Source: Gammaproteobacteria bacterium
GTDB lineage: Bacteria > Pseudomonadota > Gammaproteobacteria > Steroidobacterales > GCA-2729495
Direction: 5' to 3'
Assembly: GCA_023150055.1 (NCBI GenBank)
Contig: JAKLLP010000147.1
Span: forward strand, 240-5,863
Length of the DNA stretch: 5,624 nt
Shown piece by piece: positions 1 to 5,624 of this stretch. Under the pieces are notes generated by a model. The model ran no database searches and was not told the DNA's origin. It saw only the letters and a list, made by a program, of their open reading frames with translations. Each line of letters begins with the position of its first letter. The first letter of the stretch is position 1. Position numbers and translations under genes: made by a program.

Positions 1-553
1 AAACGAAATGATGGCGCACAGCTACTCGATGTTGCATGGTTTGCCTACGACCGGGCTACGTTTTTTCACTGTTTATGGTCCGTTTGGCCGGCCCGATATG
101 GCTTTGTTCCAGTTCACCCGCAATATTCTGGAGGGCAAGCCGATCGAGGTTTATAACTACGGCAATCATCGGCGTGATTTCACATACGTCGACGACATTG
201 TGGAGGGCGTGGTGCGAGCCCTTGACCACGTAGCTGTACCAGACCCGGCCTGGAGTTCCGAGGAGCCGGATCCGGCCAGCAGCATGGCGCCATTCCGTCT
301 CTACAACATTGGTAACAGCAAGCCGGTCGAATTGATGCGTTATATCGAGGTGGTCGAGGCGTGCCTGGGTCGCAAGGCAGAGAAAAATTTGCTGCCAATG
401 CAACCGGGTGACGTACCGGATACATTTGCAGACGTCGATGACCTCGCGAGGGATGTTGGCTACCGGCCGGCAACTCCCGTTGAGGTCGGGGTTCCGCGTT
501 TCGTCGAGTGGTACCTGGATTATTACCAGGTGCCGCTCCGGAAGGGCGTATGA
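1..553 (+). CDS. UDP-glucuronate 4-epimerase-like NAD-dependent epimerase, C-terminal half (5' partial)
   Basis: This is the C-terminal part of an extended short-chain dehydrogenase/epimerase, most like the enzymes that interconvert UDP-glucuronate and UDP-galacturonate in the cytoplasm. The frame is open to the window edge; base 1 is the last base of a codon. The first visible residues (NEMMAHSYS) match the segment just after the catalytic YxxxK of this family, so the gene starts upstream and the ATG at 8 is internal. About 183 residues are visible out of roughly 330 usual for the family. Recognisable blocks are LRFFTVYGP with GRPDMA (about nt 56-103), [14 protein letters not shown] (about nt 170-211), [12 protein letters not shown] (about nt 302-337) and [15 protein letters not shown] (about nt 391-435). 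The Rossmann GxxGxxG motif and catalytic Tyr/Lys lie outside the window. Its product pathway follows directly from the neighbouring ugd gene, which supports the substrate assignment. A different UDP-sugar 4-epimerase specificity cannot be ruled out. Confidence 0.9.
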   Translation, partial: NEMMAHSYSMLHGLPTTGLRFFTVYGPFGRPDMALFQFTRNILEGKPIEVYNYGNHRRDFTYVDDIVEGVVRALDHVAVPDPAWSSEEPDPASSMAPFRLYNIGNSKPVELMRYIEVVEACLGRKAEKNLLPMQPGDVPDTFADVDDLARDVGYRPATPVEVGVPRFVEWYLDYYQVPLRKGV

Positions 554-579
554 CTGGCGCCGGCGTGACCCGACGCTAC

Positions 580-609
580 CATACCGGCCCCGGGAACACT
601 GACGGTATG
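580..609 (+). other. Inverted repeat in the epimerase-ugd gap
   Basis: CATACCG (580-586) and CGGTATG (603-609) form a perfect 7-bp inverted repeat around a 16-base loop. It lies in the 85-bp gap between the epimerase stop and the ugd start. No T-run follows, so it does not look like a typical intrinsic terminator. It could be an RNA stem that adjusts ugd expression, a protein-binding site, or chance. I see no convincing -35/-10 promoter in the gap, which fits co-transcription from upstream. Confidence 0.3.
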
Positions 610-638
610 ATCACGAGACATAGCAGAGTAACTACGAC

Positions 639-2012
639 ATGCGGATAACGGTTCATGGTACGGGCTACGTGGGGCTGGTGACGGGTGCCTGCCTCTCGGA
701 CGTTGGTAATCAGGTTCTTTGTGTCGATGTCGACGAAGGTAAGGTCCAGGACCTTCGCGCGGGCAGGATTCCTATCTACGAGCCCGGTCTGGAAGAGATC
801 GTTCGTCGGAACGCAGCCGGCGGGCGGCTCGAATTTACCTCCGATGTCGCCAGGGGCGTGGCCCATGGTCCATTTCAGTTCATAGCCGTCGGTACGCCAA
901 AAGACGAAGATGGATCAGCAGACCTGGGCCATGTACTGACTGTTGCTCGTTCCATCGGCCAGGAAATGGCTGACTACAAGGTGGTCGTGACCAAGTCCAC
1001 GGTTCCTGTCGGCACGGGCGACAAGGTACGGCAGGCGGTGGCGGATGCGCTTGCGCAGCGTTTGGCGTCAATTGAATTCGATGTGGTATCGAACCCTGAG
1101 TTTCTCAAGGAGGGCGCAGCTGTTGGCGATTTCATGAAACCGGACCGGATTATCGTCGGTTCCGACACTGCTCGGGCCACGGAGATGCTCCGGGACCTGT
1201 ACGAGCCTTTCGGCCGTAACCGCGACAAGGTCATCGTAATGGACCTGCGGTCGGCGGAGCTCACCAAGTACGCGGCCAATGCCATGCTGGCTACGAAAAT
1301 CAGTTTCATGAATGAACTCGCCAACATGGCGGAGGCCTGCGGCGCAGACATCGAGCAGGTACGCATTGGTATTGGTTCCGATCCGCGTATCGGCTTCGAG
1401 TTCATCTATCCAGGCTGTGGGTACGGTGGGTCATGCTTTCCAAAGGACGTGAGTGCCCTGGTCCGCTCAGCGAGAGACCACGGCGCCGACATGGAGCTCG
1501 TTCGTGCGGTCGATAATGTGAACGCCCGCCAGAAGGAAGTGCTCATCAAAAAGATTGGTAAGTTCTTCAACGACCAATTGAAGGACCGGACAATTGCCTT
1601 GTGGGGGCTCGCTTTCAAGCCGGATACGGATGATATGAGAGAAGCATCGAGCCGGGTTCTCATGGAAAAGGCCTGGCATTCAGGCGCGCGCATCCGTGCT
1701 TATGATCCCAAGGCGTTGGATGAGGCACGGCATATTTACGGTGACAGATCAGATCTCACCTACTGCCGTTCGTCGACGGAGGCGCTGGAAGGGGCTGATG
1801 TGCTCGCAGTCGTCACCGAGTGGCGCGAGTTTCGCAGCCCTGATTTCGAGCTGATTCGTGACAGGCTCGCTCATAAGGCAGTTTTTGATGGTCGTAATAT
1901 CTATGATCCGGCGATGGTCCGGAGGGCGGGACTCAGGTATTTCGGAATAGGCCGCGGTGACGCTGCCGGGCCGGTGACGGCGGTGGGCAAAGCGTTTCCG
2001 CGATCGAGGTAA
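639..2012 (+). CDS. ugd: UDP-glucose 6-dehydrogenase
   Basis: This cytoplasmic enzyme oxidises UDP-glucose to UDP-glucuronate in two NAD-dependent steps, supplying acidic sugars for surface polysaccharides. At 457 residues it has the usual length of the bacterial family. The N-terminal Rossmann fold opens with GTGYVGL (7-13), and Asp30 ends the second strand in the usual place for binding NAD ribose. Other family blocks are IYEPGLEE (46-53), VGTPKDEDG (84-92), [10 protein letters not shown] (118-127) and [14 protein letters not shown] (152-165). Lys210 in [11 protein letters not shown] and Cys266 in [12 protein letters not shown] are the expected catalytic residues, and Asp270 is present. The C-terminal UDP-binding domain contains [18 protein letters not shown] (321-338) and FDGRNIYD (416-423). 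The ATG at 639 is right because the glycine-rich loop follows at the usual distance, although the ribosome site before it is weak. The next gene starts 12 bp after the stop, so the two are probably one operon. Confidence 0.97.
   Translation: MRITVHGTGYVGLVTGACLSDVGNQVLCVDVDEGKVQDLRAGRIPIYEPGLEEIVRRNAAGGRLEFTSDVARGVAHGPFQFIAVGTPKDEDGSADLGHVLTVARSIGQEMADYKVVVTKSTVPVGTGDKVRQAVADALAQRLASIEFDVVSNPEFLKEGAAVGDFMKPDRIIVGSDTARATEMLRDLYEPFGRNRDKVIVMDLRSAELTKYAANAMLATKISFMNELANMAEACGADIEQVRIGIGSDPRIGFEFIYPGCGYGGSCFPKDVSALVRSARDHGADMELVRAVDNVNARQKEVLIKKIGKFFNDQLKDRTIALWGLAFKPDTDDMREASSRVLMEKAWHSGARIRAYDPKALDEARHIYGDRSDLTYCRSSTEALEGADVLAVVTEWREFRSPDFELIRDRLAHKAVFDGRNIYDPAMVRRAGLRYFGIGRGDAAGPVTAVGKAFPRSR
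2006..2010 (+). promoter_or_regulatory. Weak ribosome-binding candidate for manC
   Basis: GAGGT at 2006-2010 is the only purine-rich match before the manC ATG at 2025. It overlaps the ugd stop codon and sits 14 bases from the start, longer than ideal. Translation of manC may therefore depend on ribosomes finishing ugd. This is inference from spacing only. Confidence 0.35.
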
Positions 2013-2024
2013 TCAGCGCAGCCG

Positions 2025-3414
2025 ATGAAGATCAACCCGGTCGTTCTTTGTGGCGGGTCAGGCACTCGCCTGTGGCCGCTGTCACGATTGTTGATGCCGA
2101 AGCAGCTGCTGTCATTGGTGGGCCAGCGCTCGCTGCTTCAGGATACGTTCCGGTCCGCTCGTGATCTGCAACGAAGCTCATCGGTTCATGGTACAGGCCC
2201 AGCTTCAGGCGCTGGGGGTGGATCCGGCGATGATCCTCGAACCGGCCGGCCGCAATACGGCCCCGGCGGCCGCACTCGCGGCGCTGGTAGTGTCGCAGAC
2301 TCAGAGTAAGGATTCGCTGCTGCTGGTCCTGCCTTCTGACCACGTCGTGCAAGATGCAGCGCGCTTCCTGGAAGCGCTCCGTGCCGGTCTCCCGGCGGCT
2401 GCCGCGGGCGCTCTGGTCACCTTCGGGATTGTGCCGGATCGCCCTGAGACCGGTTACGGGTATATCCGTGGCGCGGTGGGCGAGGGCGCGCGAGCGGTCG
2501 AGGAGTTTGTCGAGAAGCCGGATCTGGCGACTGCCGGTGAATATGTCGCCTCGGGAAGGTATTTCTGGAATAGCGGCATGTTCCTGTTCACGGCAGGACG
2601 TTATCTCGAGGAGCTGCGGCAGCAGGCTCCCGATATTTTCGATGCGTGCGAGCGTGCGATTGCGAAAGCACGACATGAAGGCCTGGTGGTACATCCCGAT
2701 AGGGAGACTTTCCTGGGCTGCCGGGCCGAGTCGATCGACTACGCAATCATGGAAGGAACGAGCCGTGGCATGGTGGTGCCGATGCGGGCTGGCTGGAGCG
2801 ACGTCGGCACCTGGGGAGCATTGCTCGATGCCACCGCTCGGGATGCCGGGGCGAATGCCATCACTGGCGATGTCGTCGCGATTGACTGTCGAGATTCGCT
2901 CATCCGTGCCGAGAGTCGACTGGTAGCGGTCGTGGGGCTTGATGGCTGCATCGTCGTCGAGACAAAGGACGCGGTGCTGGTCGCTCCCAAGAACCGGTCG
3001 CAGGATGTCAAGGCCGTAGTCGATCATCTGGCGGCGCAGAAACGCCCCGAAACCGTTCACGGCCGGGAGGTGTTTCGGCCGTGGGGGAGTTACGACAGTC
3101 TCGAATCCCGTCCCGGTTTCCAGGTCAAGCGGCTGGCGGTCCTGCCCGGAGCTGTCCTGTCACTGCAGTTGCATAACCGCCGCGCGGAGCACTGGGTGGT
3201 TGTCTCTGGGCGGGCCCGTATTACCCGTAACGACGAAGTGTTTGAGCTTAGCCGGAATGAGCATGCGTTCATTCCGCTCGGCGCACGGCATCGGATTGAG
3301 AATCCAGGCGACGAATTGCTGCAAATTATCGAGGTGCAGATCGGCGACTACCTCGGCGAAGACGATATCGTGCGCCTGGAGGACAAATATGGCCGGCAAG
3401 GCCGAACAGACTGA
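2025..3414 (+). pseudogene. manC: Bifunctional mannose-1-phosphate guanylyltransferase / mannose-6-phosphate isomerase, frame broken near 2150
   Basis: The intact enzyme makes GDP-mannose from mannose-1-phosphate and GTP, and a C-terminal cupin domain interconverts fructose- and mannose-6-phosphate. The first frame (from ATG 2025) gives the nucleotide-binding block [11 protein letters not shown] followed by [10 protein letters not shown] and SLLQDT, then loses similarity after about 2150. Family sequence resumes one frame over at 2152-2160 as GPLV and continues through [10 protein letters not shown] to the stop at 3412-3414. From GTG 2161 this second part is 417 residues. It carries [10 protein letters not shown] (27-36), ETGYGYIR (96-103), EEFVEKPD (114-121), WNSGMFLF (136-143), GWSDVGTW (211-218), VVETKDA (265-271), RPWGSYDS (306-313), the cupin metal region SLQLHNRRAEHW (334-345) and YLGEDDIVRLED (397-408). 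Relatives I recall have about 11 residues between the LQ-T block and the PxVVCN/PVVICN block; here too few bases remain, as if about 26 were deleted. A separate protein from GTG 2161 would lack the glycine-rich loop and has no visible ribosome site. An assembly error is the main alternative. Confidence 0.88.
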
Positions 3415-3444
3415 GTCCGAAGCCGGATTTCGCAACGGTGGATC

Positions 3445-3449
3445 GGGAG
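3445..3449 (+). promoter_or_regulatory. Ribosome-binding site of manB
   Basis: GGGAG at 3445-3449 lies 10 bases before the ATG at 3460, inside the 45-bp gap after manC. It supports that start and suggests manB can be translated independently of the broken manC frame. Confidence 0.5.
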
Positions 3450-3459
3450 TGGTTGCCAG

Positions 3460-4827
3460 ATGACGCGCGGGCTTAGTTGCTTCAAGGCTTACGATATCCG
3501 TGGGCGAGTCCCCGCGGAAATGAACCGCGATGTTGCCTATCACATCGGCCGTGCCTACGCGAGGTATCTCCGCCCGAGTTCCGTTGTCGTCGGACACGAT
3601 ATTCGTCTTTCCGGTCCCGACCTCGCGCGAGCGCTCGGCGATGGTTTAAGGGATGAAGGTGTGAATATTCGCCATATCGGGCAATGCGGCACGGAGGAGG
3701 TTTATTTCTCCACATGGGATCTCAGGGCTGATGGCGGAATCATGGTCACGGCCAGTCATAATCCAGCGGATTACAACGGAATGAAGCTCGTCCGCGAAGG
3801 TTCGCGGCCGATCAGCGGCGATACGGGGCTGCTGGAAATCAAGAGGCGAACCGAAGAGGGGCTTGCGTCAGGGCGGCCGGCGCCTTGCAGTGCGCGAGGC
3901 GGCCTCGAGACGGTAGATACCAGAAATGCCTATATCCGACATTTGCTTGGATATGTCGACACGTCGAAGCTTCGGCCGCTCCGGGTAGTCGTGAATGCCG
4001 GCAACGGCAGTGCGGGACCGGTCATCGACGCCCTGGAAAAGCACCTGCCATTTCGCCTGGTCAAGGTTCATCACGTATCGGATGGGACGTTTCCCAACGG
4101 TGTGCCCAATCCGCTGCTTCCCGAAAATCGCGCGGCTACCACCGAGGCAATCCGGGCAAGTGGCGCAGACTTCGGCGTTGCCTGGGACGGCGACTTTGAT
4201 CGTTGCTTTCTTTTCGATGAAGGCGGCCAGTTCATCGAGGGCTATTACATCGTGGGACTGCTCGCGGAGGCCATGCTGAAGCGCAAGCCGGGCAGCAAGA
4301 TCGTCCATGACCCACGCCTCGTCTGGAACACCCGCGATGTGGTGCGGGAGTACGGTGGCATTCCGATACAAAGCAAGACAGGACATGCCTTCATCAAGGA
4401 GCGGATGAGACAGGAGGACGCCGTGTATGGCGGGGAGATGAGCGCTCATCATTATTTCCGCGACTTTGCCTACTGCGATAGCGGCATGATCCCGTGGCTG
4501 CTTGTCGCGGCCTTGGTCAGTGCCGGCGAACAGCCGCTGTCTACCCTGGTCGCTGAGCGAATTGCGCGTTTCCCATGCAGCGGTGAGATCAATCGCCGCA
4601 TCGAGGATCCTGGATTGGTCATGAAAAAGATTCAATCCCGCTATGCTGAGAAGGCGACCGGCGTCGACAACACCGACGGTCTCAGCCTGGAGTTTCCAAA
4701 TTGGCGCTTCAATCTTCGGATGTCGAATACCGAGCCCGTGATCAGGCTCAACGTGGAGACGCGAGCCGATGTGCGGTTGCTGGAACAGAAAACCGCGGAA
4801 CTACTCACGATGATTGGCGGCCGCTAG
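3460..4827 (+). CDS. manB: Phosphomannomutase (ManB/CpsG/AlgC type, alpha-D-phosphohexomutase family)
   Basis: It converts mannose-6-phosphate to mannose-1-phosphate, the step before GDP-mannose; some relatives also act on glucose phosphates. The 455 residues match the usual family length, and all four active-site regions are present. FKAYDIRG (8-15) marks the N-terminus. TASHNP (97-102) holds Ser99, the expected phosphoserine. DGDFDR (243-248) is the magnesium-binding loop. GGEMSAHHYF (324-333) is the sugar-binding loop. RMSNTEPVIRLNVE (420-433) is the C-terminal phosphate-binding loop. TEEVYF (78-83) and YNGMKLVREG (105-114) resemble the E. coli CpsG/ManB branch, and the MSAHHYFRDF block favours phosphomannomutase over a strict phosphoglucomutase or phosphoglucosamine mutase. 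The ATG at 3460 has a fair ribosome site and puts FKAYDIRG at the expected distance. It follows manC, the usual pairing of these two genes in polysaccharide loci. No defect is visible. Confidence 0.96.
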   Translation: MTRGLSCFKAYDIRGRVPAEMNRDVAYHIGRAYARYLRPSSVVVGHDIRLSGPDLARALGDGLRDEGVNIRHIGQCGTEEVYFSTWDLRADGGIMVTASHNPADYNGMKLVREGSRPISGDTGLLEIKRRTEEGLASGRPAPCSARGGLETVDTRNAYIRHLLGYVDTSKLRPLRVVVNAGNGSAGPVIDALEKHLPFRLVKVHHVSDGTFPNGVPNPLLPENRAATTEAIRASGADFGVAWDGDFDRCFLFDEGGQFIEGYYIVGLLAEAMLKRKPGSKIVHDPRLVWNTRDVVREYGGIPIQSKTGHAFIKERMRQEDAVYGGEMSAHHYFRDFAYCDSGMIPWLLVAALVSAGEQPLSTLVAERIARFPCSGEINRRIEDPGLVMKKIQSRYAEKATGVDNTDGLSLEFPNWRFNLRMSNTEPVIRLNVETRADVRLLEQKTAELLTMIGGR

Positions 4828-4850
4828 AGCGTCAGGCACCAGGGCTCTTT
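4826..4850 (+). terminator. Weak stem-loop at the end of manB
   Basis: AGAGC (4826-4830, overlapping the stop codon) can pair with GCTCT (4844-4848) around a 13-base loop, followed by only two more T residues before a G. Its place right after manB would suit a terminator or a partial attenuator. The stem is short and the T-run poor, so this is tentative. Confidence 0.2.
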
Positions 4851-4859
4851 GTCGGTTAA

Positions 4860-4876
4860 GCCCTCGTTCCGAGGGC
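4860..4876 (+). other. GC-rich hairpin between manB and the FemAB-like gene
   Basis: GCCCTC (4860-4865) and GAGGGC (4871-4876) make a perfect 6-bp stem around the loop GTTCC. No T-run follows on the + strand, so it is not a classic intrinsic terminator. It sits in the 129-bp gap (4828-4956), where a promoter for the next gene might lie, but I see no convincing sigma-70 or sigma-54 boxes there. Confidence 0.35.
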
Positions 4877-4956
4877 CGAACGTGGCGTCTGCGACTGGCC
4901 TGCCTCGCATGCGTGCCCTGTCGGGCCTGGATCTGCTAACAGCGTGATGCTTCTCT

Positions 4957-5624
4957 ATGGACGTCGATCAACTTACTCAACCAGAACACTACGGCGCATG
5001 GGATGATTTTGTTCGCCACCACCCGGACGGCACGTTTTTTCATCTCGCCGGGTGGCGCGACGTCATCAGGACAGCTTTCGGGCATCGGACTTTTTTTCTC
5101 GCGGCACGTGATAAGGGGCAAATAGTCGGGGTCCTGCCGCTTGCGGAGATACGCAGCCGACTGTTCGGGCACAAACTGATCTCATTGCCCTTTTGTGTGT
5201 ATGGCGGCCCCGTGGCCGCCAATGAGATCGCGCGGAACGAGCTCGTGCAGCACGCTTGTGAACTGGCGCGCGACCTCCGTGTGGGATTCCTGGAGCTGAG
5301 AAACCGCCAGGCCATCCCCGGCATGCAGGGTCCGGCCCGGTATGTGACGTTCCGCAGGTCCCTTGATCCGGATCCGGAGCGAAACCTGGCGGCGATTCCA
5401 CGAAAACAGCGTGCAATGATCCGAAAAGGGGCGGCCAAGGGGCTGAGGCCGAACTTTGATGCCACTGTCGATGAGTTTTTCGCTGTTTACGCCGAAAGCC
5501 TCCGCAGCCTCGGTACGCCCGTGTTACCGCTGAATTATTTTCGGGTCCTGAAGAACGTGTTTCAGAGTGATTGTGAGCTGTTGTCGATTTCCGCCGGGAA
5601 TGGTGGGCCGGTAGTCGCGGCGGT
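4957..5624 (+). CDS. FemAB-related acyltransferase, PEP-CTERM/exosortase-associated type (3' partial)
   Basis: The frame runs open from ATG 4957 to the window end, giving 222 residues with no stop. An in-frame TGA at 4945-4947 makes this the first possible ATG; no good ribosome site precedes it. The sequence resembles the FemAB-related family linked to PEP-CTERM systems (TIGR03019 as I recall it), part of the GNAT-fold superfamily that includes peptidoglycan aminoacyl-tRNA-dependent transferases. Typical blocks are HPDGTFFHLAGWRDVI (22-37), FGHRTFFLAARDKGQIVGVLP (41-61, with the GNAT-like turn), SRLFGHKLISLPFCVYGGP (67-85), FLELRNR (111-117), the basic IPRKQRAMIRKG (147-158) and VYAESLRSLGTPVLP (177-191). 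No signal peptide or membrane segment is visible, so it is probably cytoplasmic. The real substrate of this branch is not known to me. The family placement, plus precursor genes upstream, suggests an exosortase-type exopolysaccharide locus continuing to the right. It could still be a more general FemAB/GNAT protein. Confidence 0.85.
   Translation, partial: MDVDQLTQPEHYGAWDDFVRHHPDGTFFHLAGWRDVIRTAFGHRTFFLAARDKGQIVGVLPLAEIRSRLFGHKLISLPFCVYGGPVAANEIARNELVQHACELARDLRVGFLELRNRQAIPGMQGPARYVTFRRSLDPDPERNLAAIPRKQRAMIRKGAAKGLRPNFDATVDEFFAVYAESLRSLGTPVLPLNYFRVLKNVFQSDCELLSISAGNGGPVVAA

Noticed and set aside
8..10. The ATG at position 8 as the true start of the first gene.
   Set aside because: The frame is open to the window edge and the residues before and after it match the middle of the epimerase family, so the gene begins upstream.
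2095..2309. Programmed ribosomal frameshifting as an explanation for the two manC frames.
   Set aside because: No slippery heptamer is visible at the junction, and about 8-9 codons of conserved spacer are missing, which a frameshift during translation would not replace.
2032..3060. A long open frame on the reverse strand (342 codons) opposite manC.
   Set aside because: It mirrors a GC-rich coding strand, shows no recognisable family motif, and lies fully antisense to a gene with many conserved motifs. Long antisense openness is common in such sequence.
3868..4635. A 255-codon open frame on the reverse strand opposite manB.
   Set aside because: It is fully antisense to an intact phosphomannomutase and has no recognisable domain.
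4880..4950. A possible sigma-54 promoter (GG-N10-GC), since PEP-CTERM loci can be controlled by such promoters.
   Set aside because: The candidates have the wrong spacing: 8 bases between GG and GC in the stretch near 4895-4910, and 11 bases near 4929-4943. None meets the fixed 10-base spacing.
5040..5465. Open frames on the reverse strand over the FemAB-like gene.
   Set aside because: The + strand frame carries clear family blocks across the whole stretch; the reverse frames have none and are rich in low-complexity Arg/Pro/Ser.

Overview
The window reads as one stretch of a proteobacterial surface-polysaccharide locus. All five genes lie on the + strand, close together, and almost every base is coding. 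Base composition looks moderately GC-rich (about 60 % by eye, not computed). The proteins resemble beta- or gammaproteobacterial homologues. The last gene looks like the FemAB-related protein tied to PEP-CTERM/exosortase (XrtA/EpsH-type) exopolysaccharide loci. That points to an environmental Gram-negative with such a locus, but the species cannot be named from this sequence.

Layout: (1) positions 1-553 hold the C-terminal half of an NAD-dependent sugar-nucleotide epimerase of the UDP-glucuronate 4-epimerase type, cut off by the window start. (2) Positions 639-2012 hold a complete UDP-glucose 6-dehydrogenase (ugd). (3) Positions 2025-3414 hold a bifunctional mannose-1-phosphate guanylyltransferase / mannose-6-phosphate isomerase (manC/algA type) whose reading frame is broken near 2150; homology suggests a small out-of-frame deletion. 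(4) Positions 3460-4827 hold a complete phosphomannomutase (manB/cpsG/algC type). (5) A 129-bp gap is followed by the first 222 codons of the FemAB-like acyltransferase, 4957 to the window end.

How they fit together: Ugd oxidises UDP-glucose to UDP-glucuronate, and the epimerase upstream would turn that into UDP-galacturonate. The isomerase domain of ManC makes mannose-6-phosphate, ManB makes mannose-1-phosphate, and the guanylyltransferase domain of ManC makes GDP-mannose. The first four genes are therefore a precursor cassette for an acidic, mannose- or mannose-derivative-containing polysaccharide. The FemAB-like gene suggests that an exosortase/PEP-CTERM module lies next to it outside the window.

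The main anomaly is the broken manC frame. As written, the N-terminal nucleotide-binding motif is cut from the rest of the enzyme, so either GDP-mannose synthesis from this locus is lost or the assembly has a small error. I found no tRNA, rRNA, CRISPR array, insertion sequence or clearly new system. No gene-free stretch exceeds 130 bp.
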